Both the position numbers and the translations under genes were made by a program. A stretch of DNA of 64,000 nucleotides, from assembly GCA_964392245.1 (NCBI GenBank), contig CAYMOX010000002.1, forward strand, positions 88,420 to 152,419, written 5' to 3'. The DNA is from JAAUUJ01 sp964392245. GTDB taxonomy: Bacteria > Cyanobacteriota > Cyanobacteriia > Thermostichales > Thermostichaceae. Shown piece after piece: positions 45,610-53,803 of this stretch. Every line of letters starts with the position of its first letter. Positions within the stretch are counted from its first letter, which is position 1. Under the pieces are notes generated by a model. That model was not told the DNA's origin. It worked only from the letters and a program-made list of their open reading frames with translations, and did no database searches.

Positions 45610-46440
45610 ATGCTGCCAACCTTGCTATTGCTTCTGCTTCTGGGGTTGATCCTCCTGGCTATCTGGGGTTGGCCCCTCTGGACCCGCTGGCGGCGGCACC
45701 GACTGCAGCAACGCCCCTTTCCTCAGCCATGGCAGCAGATCCTGGAGAAGCAAGTCTCCCTTTACCGCCGTCTGCCTCCTCCTTTGCAGCAGCAGCTGCG
45801 TGAGCATATGCAAGTGTTTCTCGCGGAGAAGCAGTTTATTGGCTGCAATGGGTTGGTGATCACCGATGAGATCCGGATTAGCATCGCAGCGCAGGCCTGC
45901 CTACTCCTCCTCAATGGCAGGGGAGATGATTTCCCGCGTCTCGCTTCGATTCTGGTCTATCCCCACGCTTATCAGGTGCAGGTGACGGAGACTCTGGGGA
46001 ATCACATTGTGCAGGAACGCCGGGAACAACGGCTGGGAGAATCCTGGCAACAGGGACAGTTGCTACTGGCCTGGGATCAGGTGAATCAGCACTCTCTTCA
46101 GGACTCCAGTGGCCACAATGTGATCCTGCATGAGTTCGCCCATCAGCTGGATCAGGCCAGTGGTATTGCCAATGGCGTTCCCTCTCTATCAACTGCTGCC
46201 GAGCGACAGATCTGGGCAGAGGTGTTCCGCCACGCCTACGAGCAGCTTCAGGAGGATATTCGTCATCGGCGTCCCACTGTCCTTAACCCTTACGGGGCTA
46301 CTCATCCCGCGGAGTTCTTTGCGGTTGCAACGGAAGCCTTTTTCGAGAGATCTGCTGCGTTGCGGCAGCGTCACCCCGAGCTCTATCGCGAACTGCAACG
46401 CTACTATCAACTGGATCCAGCAGAGTGGTCAGCAATATAG
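45610..46440 (+). CDS. Zinc-dependent peptidase, M90 (MtfA) family
   Basis: A 276-residue protein with one N-terminal membrane helix (about 2-22, LPTLLLLLLLGLILLAIWGW) and the M90 zinc motif VILHEFAHQLDQASG; a second conserved region is THPAEFFAVATEAFFE with the third ligand Glu. MtfA in E. coli binds the glucose regulator Mlc; the cyanobacterial role is unknown. It begins 38 bp after the IMPase-family gene and probably shares its transcript. Confidence 0.9.
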   Translation: MLPTLLLLLLLGLILLAIWGWPLWTRWRRHRLQQRPFPQPWQQILEKQVSLYRRLPPPLQQQLREHMQVFLAEKQFIGCNGLVITDEIRISIAAQACLLLLNGRGDDFPRLASILVYPHAYQVQVTETLGNHIVQERREQRLGESWQQGQLLLAWDQVNQHSLQDSSGHNVILHEFAHQLDQASGIANGVPSLSTAAERQIWAEVFRHAYEQLQEDIRHRRPTVLNPYGATHPAEFFAVATEAFFERSAALRQRHPELYRELQRYYQLDPAEWSAI

Positions 46441-46496
46441 CAGGACAACTCAGCTTCTCATCGTAGAGTAGAGGTGATGCCCTTGCAGGAGTTGGT

Positions 46497-46796
46497 ATGG
46501 CCCTGACTAAGGTTCAGATCCGCAAAGCTCATCGTTTCCTGGCCCCGCTCATGTTATTGCCCTTACTCGTCACCTTGCTGACGGGTTCCATCTATCAAAT
46601 TGCATCCCTCACAGGGGCTGGGGGAGATTTCTACTGGTTGATCGAGATCCATAAAGGGTTGTGGGGACCGCTCAACCTGGAAATCATCTATCCTTTTTTA
46701 AATGCCCTCGGTCTGTTGGTAATGGTAGTCACTGGTTTCAGTATGTGGTTGCAGATGCGGCCCCGCACCCGAAACCGTGAACTGGCAGAGAAATGA
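46497..46796 (+). CDS. Small PepSY-like membrane protein
   Basis: A 99-residue protein with two membrane helices (about 17-37, PLMLLPLLVTLLTGSIYQIA; about 66-88, NALGLLVMVVTGFSMWLQM). It starts KVQIRKAHRFLAPLMLLPLL, a pattern shared with PepSY-associated membrane proteins; the conserved His in HRF and HKG may coordinate metal or heme. GGAG lies just upstream of ATG. Confidence 0.65.
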   Translation: MALTKVQIRKAHRFLAPLMLLPLLVTLLTGSIYQIASLTGAGGDFYWLIEIHKGLWGPLNLEIIYPFLNALGLLVMVVTGFSMWLQMRPRTRNRELAEK

Positions 46797-46827
46797 GGGA
46801 ACAACGTTGAATTCTGGATAGCTGGCC

Positions 46828-47991
46828 ATGCAACGCACGCTTGATGAGATTAACGACCGCATCAGCTCAGGGCGTGTGCGGGTATTAACGGTGCTGGAGT
46901 TGAAGCAACGGGTTGCCCAGGTGGGCACGGAAGCGGCTTACCAGGACGTGGATGTGATCACGACGGGGACCTTTGAGCCGGTGGAGGCTTCAGGTGCCAT
47001 TCTCAACCTGGGGCACACCGATCCCCCCATTAAGATCCGGCAGGCGTGGCTCAATCATGTGCCTGCTTACGCCGGGTTTGGGGCAGTTGATCTGTTTATT
47101 GGGGCCTCACAACCTTCAGAACGCACCGAGGATCAGCATGGGGGCGGGCATGTAATCGCCGATCTGGTGGCGGGTAAGCGGATCCAGGTGCGTGCCCTTG
47201 GGCAGCCCACCGACTGTTATCCCCGTACTGATTTTGAAACCTCGATTCACAAGGATGAGATCAACCAGTTTTATCTCTTTAATCCGCGCAATGTTTATCA
47301 GAACTTTATTGTCGGTGTGAATGGAGGTGATCACCCCCTCTACACCTATCTGGGGCTGCTGCAACCTCGTCTCGGCAATGCGGTCTACTCCAATCCCGGT
47401 TCCCTCTCTCCCCTGCTCAACGATCCCAGGCTGGAGGTGATTGGAATCGGCACCCGTATCTTTTTAGGAGGAGGGATCGGCTATATTGCCTGGGAAGGGA
47501 CGCAGCATTTCCCGAAACAACGGCGGATGCCCAATGAAACTCCGATTGGCCCAGCTGCAACCCTGGCCTTAATCGGAGATGCAAAGCAAATGCATCCGGA
47601 ATGGGTACGCGGCTGCTACTTCCGTCACTATGGCCCCTCTCTGATGCTGGGGATCGGCATCCCTCTGCCAGTTCTCAATGAAGAGGTTGTGAAAAAAGCC
47701 AGTGTTGCGGATCAGGATCTGGTGGCCCCTGTCATTGATTTCGCGATTCCGCGGCGGGTGCGTCCCACTTTTGGGCTGGTGTCCTATGAGCAGCTGAAAT
47801 CAGGTCGAATTCAACTCAATGGACAGAGCATCCGCACAGCCCCGCTGGTGAGCATGCGCCGATCCCAGACTATTGCTGAGACTCTGAAAACATGGATCCT
47901 GGGGGGAGAATTTTTCTTGAGTGCACCTGTTGCTCCGTTACCAGGGGATCAGGACTTTCGGCCCCTCAATCTCAGTTCCTCTCAGCGTTAG
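46828..47991 (+). CDS. DUF39 family protein (homocysteine biosynthesis / sulfur incorporation)
   Basis: A 387-residue protein matching DUF39 along its length: TTGTFEPVEASGAILNLGHT, PAYAGFGAVDLFIGA, IGTRIFLGGGIGYIAWEGTQ. In methanogens the family makes homocysteine from aspartate semialdehyde and sulfide using two Cys residues. Here the second Cys is kept (PTDCYP, Cys130) but the first site, usually MCSSG, reads VEASG, so a catalytic Cys appears to be missing. The C-terminal CBS or ferredoxin domain of some members is absent. Function in this organism therefore may differ. Confidence 0.88.
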   Translation: MQRTLDEINDRISSGRVRVLTVLELKQRVAQVGTEAAYQDVDVITTGTFEPVEASGAILNLGHTDPPIKIRQAWLNHVPAYAGFGAVDLFIGASQPSERTEDQHGGGHVIADLVAGKRIQVRALGQPTDCYPRTDFETSIHKDEINQFYLFNPRNVYQNFIVGVNGGDHPLYTYLGLLQPRLGNAVYSNPGSLSPLLNDPRLEVIGIGTRIFLGGGIGYIAWEGTQHFPKQRRMPNETPIGPAATLALIGDAKQMHPEWVRGCYFRHYGPSLMLGIGIPLPVLNEEVVKKASVADQDLVAPVIDFAIPRRVRPTFGLVSYEQLKSGRIQLNGQSIRTAPLVSMRRSQTIAETLKTWILGGEFFLSAPVAPLPGDQDFRPLNLSSSQR

Positions 47992-48011
47992 TCCTTGGGT
48001 GGGTTCCGGCG

Positions 48012-48311
48012 TCATTGCAGCAAGGGCTGCCCCCGCATCCGCCGTACCTGATTGAGATGAAAAGGACAGTCACAGCCAAAGAGGGCAATGGCGGTGTCAC
48101 TTTCCTCAATCGTGAACTCCAGCATAGGATGCTGAACCAATGGGTCTGTGCTCTCAGGAGCGGAGAAAATCACTCCTCGGCGCAGACTCAGATCCAGGAT
48201 GGCAGGGGCCGTGTCGGAAGACTCAATCTCCGCATGAGCTGGCTCCGAAAGCAGCAGTAGCGTGGAAACCAGCCCAGGTAATGTCAGCAAAGTCAGGAGC
48301 AAACGCAGCAT
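48012..48311 (-). CDS. Small secreted protein, unknown
   Basis: A 99-residue protein with a clear signal peptide (MLRLLLTLLTLPGLVSTLLL, cleavage after AHA about residue 27). The 70-residue mature part has a CDC pair near the end (ALFGCDCPFHLNQVRRMRGQ). No family recognised. Convergent with the DUF39 gene. Confidence 0.6.
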   Translation of the reverse strand: MLRLLLTLLTLPGLVSTLLLLSEPAHAEIESSDTAPAILDLSLRRGVIFSAPESTDPLVQHPMLEFTIEESDTAIALFGCDCPFHLNQVRRMRGQPLLQ

Positions 48312-48400
48312 ATCCGAGTCCTATTCCACAGATTCTGCAATGGAGTGTAGCTCAGGTTTCTGCCTGGATAAAAGCTAGGGATCAAAATTGCGTTTTCGCG

Positions 48401-48511
48401 TCATCCCTTCAATCTCTGATTCGCGAGAGCAAGCAACAGAATTCCCACGCTGGCCAGACCAATCAAGCCTGCAATAGTGAGAGGCTCAGAGGCAATCAGA
48501 TTTGGAGGCAT
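48401..48511 (-). CDS. Possible 36-residue single-helix membrane protein
   Basis: A short frame starting MPPNLIASEPLTIAGLIGL with one hydrophobic helix (about 12-29) and a basic end (NQRLKG). The size and layout recall the tiny photosynthetic subunits (PetG, PetM, PsbX types), but it matches none of those I recall. No clear Shine-Dalgarno is seen. It could be real or accidental. Confidence 0.35.
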   Translation of the reverse strand: MPPNLIASEPLTIAGLIGLASVGILLLALANQRLKG

Positions 48512-48566
48512 AGCGACGTAAAGTAGGGAGAGTAATCTGGTGCCCAGGTGAGGACACTTCTCTCTT

Positions 48567-48572
48567 TATAAT
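48567..48572 (+). promoter_or_regulatory. Likely -10 box of the trpA promoter
   Basis: A perfect TATAAT lies 36 bp before the trpA start. The -35 region is weak. Confidence 0.5.
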
Positions 48573-48608
48573 GGGTTCTTCCACGATCTTCCCACTTCCT
48601 TTCAGCGC

Positions 48609-49400
48609 ATGAGTGCCATTTCTCAATGTTTCCAGGATTTGCAAGCTCAGCAGAGCAAAGCGCTCATCCCCTTTATTACGGCTGGGGATCCTGATCTGGC
48701 CACGACCCTCGCAGCTCTCCAGGTCTTAAACAACAGCGGTGCCGATCTGATTGAGCTGGGGGTTCCCTACTCTGATCCGTTGGCGGATGGTCCGGTGATC
48801 CAGGCGGCAGCCACACGGGCTCTGTCCAGAGGAATGAACCTCACCACGATCCTCTCTGCTCTGGAGGATCTCCACCTCAAGACACCATTGGTGCTGTTTA
48901 CCTATTTCAATCCCATTTATCAGCTGGGGATTCCTCGCTTCCTGCAACTGCTGCACAAGGCTGGATGTCAGGGGCTGGTGGTGCCGGATCTGCCCTTAGA
49001 GGAATCAGGACCGTTGATCACTGCGGCGCGGGACCTGGAGATTGATGTGATTTTGCTGGTGGCTCCCACCAGTACCCCCGCACGGATGCAGGCCATCGCT
49101 CAGCAGTCTTCGGGATTCATCTACCTGGTGAGTACCACCGGAGTGACCGGGCAACGCCAGACGCTGGCCACCCAGATCCCTGATCTGATCCAGCAACTCC
49201 GCCATCACACCCCGCTCCCGATTGGGGTGGGGTTCGGCATCTCCAGTCCGGAACAAGCCCGCCAGGTAATTCAGTGGGGCGCTGATGCCGTGATCGTGGG
49301 CAGTGCCTTTGTGCAGAGACTCGCTCCCCCCCATTTACCTGAAACCGGCCTCCAGGCCATTGCTCAGTTCTGTCAGGATCTCAAAGCTGCCCTGGTTTAA
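48609..49400 (+). CDS. trpA: Tryptophan synthase alpha chain
   Basis: A 263-residue TIM barrel that cleaves indole-3-glycerol phosphate to indole and glyceraldehyde 3-phosphate. Seen: ALIPFITAGDPDLATTLAAL, the active site ADLIELGVPYSDPLADGP with Glu and Asp, and the phosphate site GVGFGISSPEQ. trpB is not adjacent, as usual in cyanobacteria. Confidence 0.97.
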   Translation: MSAISQCFQDLQAQQSKALIPFITAGDPDLATTLAALQVLNNSGADLIELGVPYSDPLADGPVIQAAATRALSRGMNLTTILSALEDLHLKTPLVLFTYFNPIYQLGIPRFLQLLHKAGCQGLVVPDLPLEESGPLITAARDLEIDVILLVAPTSTPARMQAIAQQSSGFIYLVSTTGVTGQRQTLATQIPDLIQQLRHHTPLPIGVGFGISSPEQARQVIQWGADAVIVGSAFVQRLAPPHLPETGLQAIAQFCQDLKAALV

Positions 49401-49670
49401 TGGTCCGCAACGCTTGCTTATACCCCGGCTCACTCATTAACAATCGCTGATGAGACAAGGTTCCCCTTTGCAATTCTTCATAATTTACTCAGCCATCACA
49501 AGTTATAAAATTACCTTGAGGGCTAAGCAGGCATGCAGGGGAGCTCTTTACCTTAAGCTGCAACCCGGTGGCTTCACCCAGTTAAAAATTGGCTCATGGT
49601 GCTTAGGTTCCTCTGTGTGAATGTAAGCCTTTAGTACACTGATTTTGCAAAACCCATAAAGGAGATCGAT

Positions 49671-50189
49671 ATGCAAGACGCCTTTACACGGCTAATTGCT
49701 CAAGCCGATTCCAGAGGTGCATTTTTAGGTGATCAGGATTTCGAGCGCCTCAATAGCCTGGTTTCGAATGGTCTGAAGCGGATGGATTCTGTCAACCGCC
49801 TGACCAGCAATGCCTCCAAGATTGTGATGGAAGCCGCTCGGGCTCTGTTTGCACAGCAGCCTTCCCTCATTGCTCCTGGTGGCAACGCCTACACCAACCG
49901 CCGCATGGCTGCCTGTCTGCGCGACATGGAAATCATCCTGCGCTACATCACCTACTCCACCATGGCTGGAGATGCGTCTGTGCTGGAAGATCGTTGCCTG
50001 AATGGTCTGCGGGAAACCTACATTGCTCTGGGTGTGCCAGCGGCTTCAGTGGCTGACGGCATTGCCGAGATGAAGAAGGTGGCTTTGAACATCGTTATGG
50101 ATCCTGCCAACATCACCGCTGGCGACTGCAGTGCTCTGCAGAGCGAAATTGCTAGCTACTTCGATAAAGCTGCTGCAGCGATTGTCTAG
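49671..50189 (+). CDS. cpcB: Phycocyanin beta subunit, first operon
   Basis: A 172-residue biliprotein with bilin-binding Cys82 (RMAACLRDMEI) and Cys153 (GDCSAL); the Asn at 72 (GGNAYTNRR), the site methylated by CpcM in typical phycocyanin beta chains, is present. It pairs with the alpha gene that follows by about 66 bp. The AAAGGAG 10 bases before ATG is a good ribosome site. It is phycocyanin-like rather than allophycocyanin or phycoerythrin. It is clearly different from the second beta copy at 58055, so the two are not recent duplicates. Confidence 0.93.
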   Translation: MQDAFTRLIAQADSRGAFLGDQDFERLNSLVSNGLKRMDSVNRLTSNASKIVMEAARALFAQQPSLIAPGGNAYTNRRMAACLRDMEIILRYITYSTMAGDASVLEDRCLNGLRETYIALGVPAASVADGIAEMKKVALNIVMDPANITAGDCSALQSEIASYFDKAAAAIV

Positions 50190-50255
50190 ATCCGCTCGTA
50201 CTGCGCAAGCCGTCATTGATGAATTGATAACAGGACTGTAATTAGGAGTTAGAAC

Positions 50256-50750
50256 GTGAAGACAGCTCTGACTGAAGCGATTGCTTCCGCCGACAACCAA
50301 GGTCGTTTTCTGGATGCCAGTGAGATCCAGGCTGGGATTAGCCGTTTTGAGCGTGCCGCAGTTGCCATTGAAGCAGCTCGGATCCTGACCCAAAATCAGG
50401 AAGGACTGGTGCGTGATGCGGTTCAGGAAGTTTTTAACAAGTTTCCTTACACCACCCAGATGACTGGCAATGAGTTTGCCTCTACCCCCGAAGGCAAAGC
50501 CAAATGTGCTCGGGATGTGGGCTACTATCTGCGCTTTGTCACCTACTGCCTGGTGGCGGGTGGCACAGGCCCCATGGATGAGTACCTGGTGGCAGGCCTG
50601 CGGGAAGTCAATCGCAGCTACAACCTGTCCCCCAGCTGGTACATCGAAGCCCTCAAGTACATGAAGACTCGGGCGGGTTCCATGCTCAAGGGTGATGGCC
50701 TGGTGTATACCAACATCTACTTTGACTACGCGATCAGCGCCCTCAGCTAA
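50256..50750 (+). CDS. cpcA: Phycocyanin alpha subunit, first operon (divergent)
   Basis: A 164-residue biliprotein with bilin-binding Cys84 (GKAKCARDVGYYLR). GTG start with GGAG upstream. The core (CLVAGGTGPMDEYLVAGLRE, LSPSWYIEALKYMK) is phycocyanin alpha, but the region after residue 137 reads TRAGSMLKGDGLVYTNIY instead of the usual NHGLSG...ANSYIDY and is two residues longer. It lacks the hallmarks of phycoerythrocyanin alpha (KCVRDIDHYL). So it is a divergent phycocyanin alpha, maybe with altered assembly contacts. A terminator-like hairpin follows. Confidence 0.9.
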   Translation: MKTALTEAIASADNQGRFLDASEIQAGISRFERAAVAIEAARILTQNQEGLVRDAVQEVFNKFPYTTQMTGNEFASTPEGKAKCARDVGYYLRFVTYCLVAGGTGPMDEYLVAGLREVNRSYNLSPSWYIEALKYMKTRAGSMLKGDGLVYTNIYFDYAISALS

Positions 50751-50771
50751 ACAGATTGTCTGTTGGCTGGA

Positions 50772-50856
50772 AAAAGGCGAATAACGGGTGATGGTGAGTT
50801 GGTCCAGATTTGCTGATCGCTAACTCAGCGTGGCTGGTTGTTCGCCTTTGTTTTTA
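50772..50856 (+). terminator. Hairpin terminator or attenuator after the first cpcBA pair
   Basis: AAGGCGAATAAC (from about 50774) pairs with GTTGTTCGCCTT (to about 50848) across a long loop, followed by GTTTTTAT. Placed between the abundant biliprotein genes and the linker and lyase genes, it probably lowers read-through so the latter are made in smaller amounts. Confidence 0.65.
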
Positions 50857-50888
50857 TAAGGCTTTAACAAAATCAGAGTGAATCCATC

Positions 50889-51116
50889 ATGTACGGTCAA
50901 CAAACAACAGGTGCGGAGGCCCTCAGCCAAGTCGGTTCTCGGCTGGTGAAAATTGAGTACACCGGGTTACTCAATCCCCTTTCTGCGTTGGAGACTTCCG
51001 CAATCGTTCGCCGCAGTACCCAGTCGACTGTGGTGCCGGTAAGCCGCATGTCTGTCGAAATGCAGCGGATCGTGAAAATGGGTGGTAAGGTAACCAGCGT
51101 TACCCGTCAGGAGTAG
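50889..51116 (+). CDS. cpcD: CpcD-like small rod-capping linker
   Basis: A 75-residue protein consisting of one CpcD-type domain: SRLVKIEYTGLLNPL at the start, AIVRRSTQSTVVPVSRMSVE in the middle and QRIVKMGGKVTSVTRQE at the end. CpcD caps phycobilisome rods and sets their length. Slightly shorter than typical CpcD (about 80). It is the only linker in this operon. Confidence 0.85.
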   Translation: MYGQQTTGAEALSQVGSRLVKIEYTGLLNPLSALETSAIVRRSTQSTVVPVSRMSVEMQRIVKMGGKVTSVTRQE

Positions 51117-51150
51117 CGCAGAATTCACTGCCTCATCCTTACTCTTATCG

Positions 51151-51957
51151 TTGAATTTCACATCCTTGGTGACTTCTTCCTCCTCTCCTGCTGTCCCTCC
51201 CAACGCTTTATCCTGGGAGCAAGCACTGGCGTATCTGCAGGGATCAGATCTGTCACTGCGGTACTATGCTGCCTGGTATCTGGGAACCACCCGCGACAGC
51301 CGTGCTGTGGGTCCGTTGCTGCAGGCTCTCCATGACGAAGAGGATCGCACCCCGGATGGGGGTTACCCCCTGCGACGAAATGCGGCGAAGGCTCTGGGGC
51401 TAATTGGCGATCAGATGGCTTTTGCAGGATTGGTGGAGGCCTTGGCCTGTCCGGATCTCTACGTGCGTGAGGAGGCGGCCCATGCCCTTGGTCGCCTGGG
51501 AAATCTCCAGGCTGTTGCCCCCCTTCTCCACCTGCTTGCCTGTCATCTGCAACAGGGGGAAGAGCAGCCTTTAGAGGTGATTATTGAGGCGCTGGGAACT
51601 CTGGGGGCCGTGGATTGCACAGAGCGCCTTCTTCCCTTTTTGCACCATGCTTCGGAACGGGTCCAGTCTGCTTGTGGCTGGGTCCTTTATCGTTTTTGTC
51701 AAGATCTCAAGTACCTGCAGACTCCCCGCCGTTTGCTCGAGCATCCCAATGCGATCATGAGGCAAATGGCAGCCTTTGATCTGGCAGAATCGGGATGGTT
51801 GGGGGCGGCTGAGGTCCTGGCCACTTCAGAGGTGAGTATCAGCCTGCGGCTCAATGCTCTCAAGCGCCTGTTTGAGACTGCACAGATCCTCCCCGCTCCC
51901 GTCAAGCCCTCGGATGCAGCGGCAGTGGTTTTTCCTCTGCTGGATCAGATTATCTAG
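51151..51957 (+). CDS. cpcE: CpcE-like phycobilin lyase subunit, first operon
   Basis: A 268-residue HEAT-repeat protein of the E/F lyase clan. The conserved SLRYYAAWYLGTTRDSRAV, then DRTPDGGYPLRRNAAKALG and the later PLEVIIEALGTLG match CpcE. With CpcF it attaches phycocyanobilin to Cys84 of the alpha chain. The start is uncertain: TTG at 51151 or GTG at 51169; neither has a strong ribosome site. It precedes the F partner by about 35 bp. It is distinct from the copy at 54600. Confidence 0.88.
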   Translation: MNFTSLVTSSSSPAVPPNALSWEQALAYLQGSDLSLRYYAAWYLGTTRDSRAVGPLLQALHDEEDRTPDGGYPLRRNAAKALGLIGDQMAFAGLVEALACPDLYVREEAAHALGRLGNLQAVAPLLHLLACHLQQGEEQPLEVIIEALGTLGAVDCTERLLPFLHHASERVQSACGWVLYRFCQDLKYLQTPRRLLEHPNAIMRQMAAFDLAESGWLGAAEVLATSEVSISLRLNALKRLFETAQILPAPVKPSDAAAVVFPLLDQII

Positions 51958-51992
51958 AGAAGCTGAGCCCTGAATGGATGGAGGCGATATCC

Positions 51993-52607
51993 GTGACTTC
52001 TGACGCTTTCTATCAGACCTTGCTGGAGCAGGCTAGCGATACCGAAGAAATGCTGGCGGCAGTGAAGAAACTCAAAGAATCTCAGGATCCGCAGGCACTT
52101 CCCAGCTTGATCCGGGCCTTTGGCTTCAACAATCCCACGGTGGGGGAGGCGGCACTGGCGGCAGTGCTTGAGTTTGGATCGCTTGCTGTAGGGCCATTAT
52201 TAGAAAACGTGGATGGCTACGACTACGGTGCCCGTGCCTATTCCGTCCGGGCTTTAGCCCGCCTAGGAGATGCTCGTGCTTTGGATTTTCTGCTGCAGGC
52301 GGTCCGCTCTGATTTTGCTCCCAGTGTGCGTCGGGCTGCTGTCCGTGGCCTGGGACGCATGGCCCCATCCTTAACGGGGGAGCAATTGCAACAGGTGCTG
52401 GCACAACTGACTCAGTCCCTGTCCGATGCAGATTGGGCGATTCGCTACGCCTCCATCTGTGCCCTCTCAGATCTGGCTGCAGCCGCAAATCCTCCGCGAA
52501 ATACACCAGTGCAAACCCTTCTGCAGCAGGCCACCACGGATAGCGAGCCCCTGATTCAATTACGGGCTCAGGTCGCACTGCAGCAGTCTCCACAGAACCT
52601 TTCTTAA
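51993..52607 (+). CDS. cpcF: CpcF-like phycobilin lyase subunit
   Basis: A 204-residue HEAT-repeat protein: GYDYGARAYSVRALARLGDA and DFAPSVRRAAVRGLGRMAP are typical CpcF segments, followed by WAIRYASICALSDL. It forms a heterodimer with an E subunit. GTG at 51993 has a GGAGG eight bases upstream and is preferred over ATG at 51978. It is the only F-type gene in the window although there are two E-type genes. PecF-type isomerase function cannot be excluded, but the neighbouring alpha is not PecA-like. Confidence 0.88.
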   Translation: MTSDAFYQTLLEQASDTEEMLAAVKKLKESQDPQALPSLIRAFGFNNPTVGEAALAAVLEFGSLAVGPLLENVDGYDYGARAYSVRALARLGDARALDFLLQAVRSDFAPSVRRAAVRGLGRMAPSLTGEQLQQVLAQLTQSLSDADWAIRYASICALSDLAAAANPPRNTPVQTLLQQATTDSEPLIQLRAQVALQQSPQNLS

Positions 52608-52621
52608 GTTGATCGGAAATT

Positions 52622-52650
52622 GAAAAAGCCAGCTCCCGGAAGAACTGGCC
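52622..52650 (-). terminator. Terminator of the cpcG transcript
   Basis: GCCAG pairs with CTGGC around a loop; on the - strand a five-U tract follows (AAAAA at 52623-52627 on +). It sits between the converging cpcF and cpcG 3' ends and serves the - strand. Confidence 0.7.
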
Positions 52651-52694
52651 TGGATGATTGCTAATCAGTTAGGCTGTGCAGTTACAACACAGAC

Positions 52695-53447
52695 CTAACG
52701 ACGGCGAGGAACCATTTTTTCGTAATCGACGTTGTAAGCCGAGATCTTCTGGGGCGTGACACCTCTGGGGTTGATGGCGCGAGCTAGATTCAGGTACTGG
52801 GAGGGATCGCCCGCTTTGGGTTGCAGTTCCTGAGGACGGAAGCGCTTGATCTCAGCCTTCCAGACAAACTGCGGGAAGCCCAATTTCTTACGGTAGTATT
52901 CGTCGTAGCGGGGAGATTTGATGTTGAAGGGAATTTCACTGGCCCCACTGCCAGGCAGAACCCGCCGCCGCTGATAGGGCACCTGATCATAACCAAAGTT
53001 TTCCAGATACTCCTGGCTGTTGAGGAGATCATCAATAAAGCCCTGGAAGCCCTTGGTGGCAATGACAATCGACCAGGCAATTTTTTCCCGTTCGTTGTAG
53101 ACATCGCGTCCCAGCACCCGCTGCACACACTGCTCAACAACCCGATAGTTGCTGTTCTTGTCATAGAAGCTGTCGCGGAAGGTCCGGGAGAGCAGCAGAG
53201 CTCGGATAAAATCGCGCACAGAGATCTGGCCATAGCGTAGTTGGGACTCTAAGGTGGCATCCCGATCACAGGCGAAGGCACAGAAGAAGATCTGGCGATA
53301 GGCAGCTTCAATGATGCTGTCAACTTCTAAAAGCGTGGCTGCCATCTGATTGGAGTTGCTCGGAGGCATATCATCAGTGGGAATATCGAAGCCTTTCACT
53401 CGCTGATTTTGGGAACTGGGAGCATACTCAAGCAAAGGTAGTGGCAC
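52695..53447 (-). CDS. cpcG: Phycobilisome rod-core linker CpcG (CpcG1 type)
   Basis: A 250-residue linker that joins phycocyanin rods to the allophycocyanin core. It starts VPLPLLEYAPSSQNQRVKGF at a GTG (53447) with GGAG eight bases upstream; a frame to 53528 would add non-family residues. The linker domain (about 25-165) shows AAYRQIFFCAFACDRDATLE and FIRALLLSRTFRDSF. The C-terminal half ends VDYEKMVPRRR with no membrane helix, so it is the core-binding CpcG1 form and not the photosystem-associated CpcG2/CpcL form. Confidence 0.94.
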   Translation of the reverse strand: MPLPLLEYAPSSQNQRVKGFDIPTDDMPPSNSNQMAATLLEVDSIIEAAYRQIFFCAFACDRDATLESQLRYGQISVRDFIRALLLSRTFRDSFYDKNSNYRVVEQCVQRVLGRDVYNEREKIAWSIVIATKGFQGFIDDLLNSQEYLENFGYDQVPYQRRRVLPGSGASEIPFNIKSPRYDEYYRKKLGFPQFVWKAEIKRFRPQELQPKAGDPSQYLNLARAINPRGVTPQKISAYNVDYEKMVPRRR

Positions 53448-53803
53448 GGTGAGTTCTCCAACGAATAATGGTGTTTTCAGGTCAAACGATCTTAAAGGTG
53501 CATCTAAGTGGGTCTGTCTAGACCTCAAGCAAGCCGCTACTATTCAGCAGCTGATTTAAATAGTACTAGATACTGCTGCTCCCGCAGATTTGGGAATCTA
53601 TCCCCAATGAACAGGAGATACCTGGACAAGACAGAACCTGTCCTTCAGCAGGAGATGCGGGCTAACCCATCTCTCGGGGACCCGTACCCTAGCAGGCTCG
53701 TTGACTCAGGAAGAGTGTTCACCTGATCTAGCTTTAGCTTAGGGGGAAAGTCGAATTTATTGAAGATGCTCTCATTCTTTGCAATGATCTGTAACAGTCA
53801 AGC
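53448..53803. other. Intergenic region before cpcG
   Basis: About 356 bp separating pcyA from cpcG on the - strand. The spacing suggests cpcG has its own promoter here. No gene or hairpin terminator recognised. Confidence 0.4.

Noticed and set aside
49671..52607. Phycoerythrocyanin (pec) operon, given the order beta-alpha-linker-E-F
   Set aside because: The alpha chain lacks PecA features and keeps phycocyanin ones; the linker is a cap type and not a PecC rod linker.
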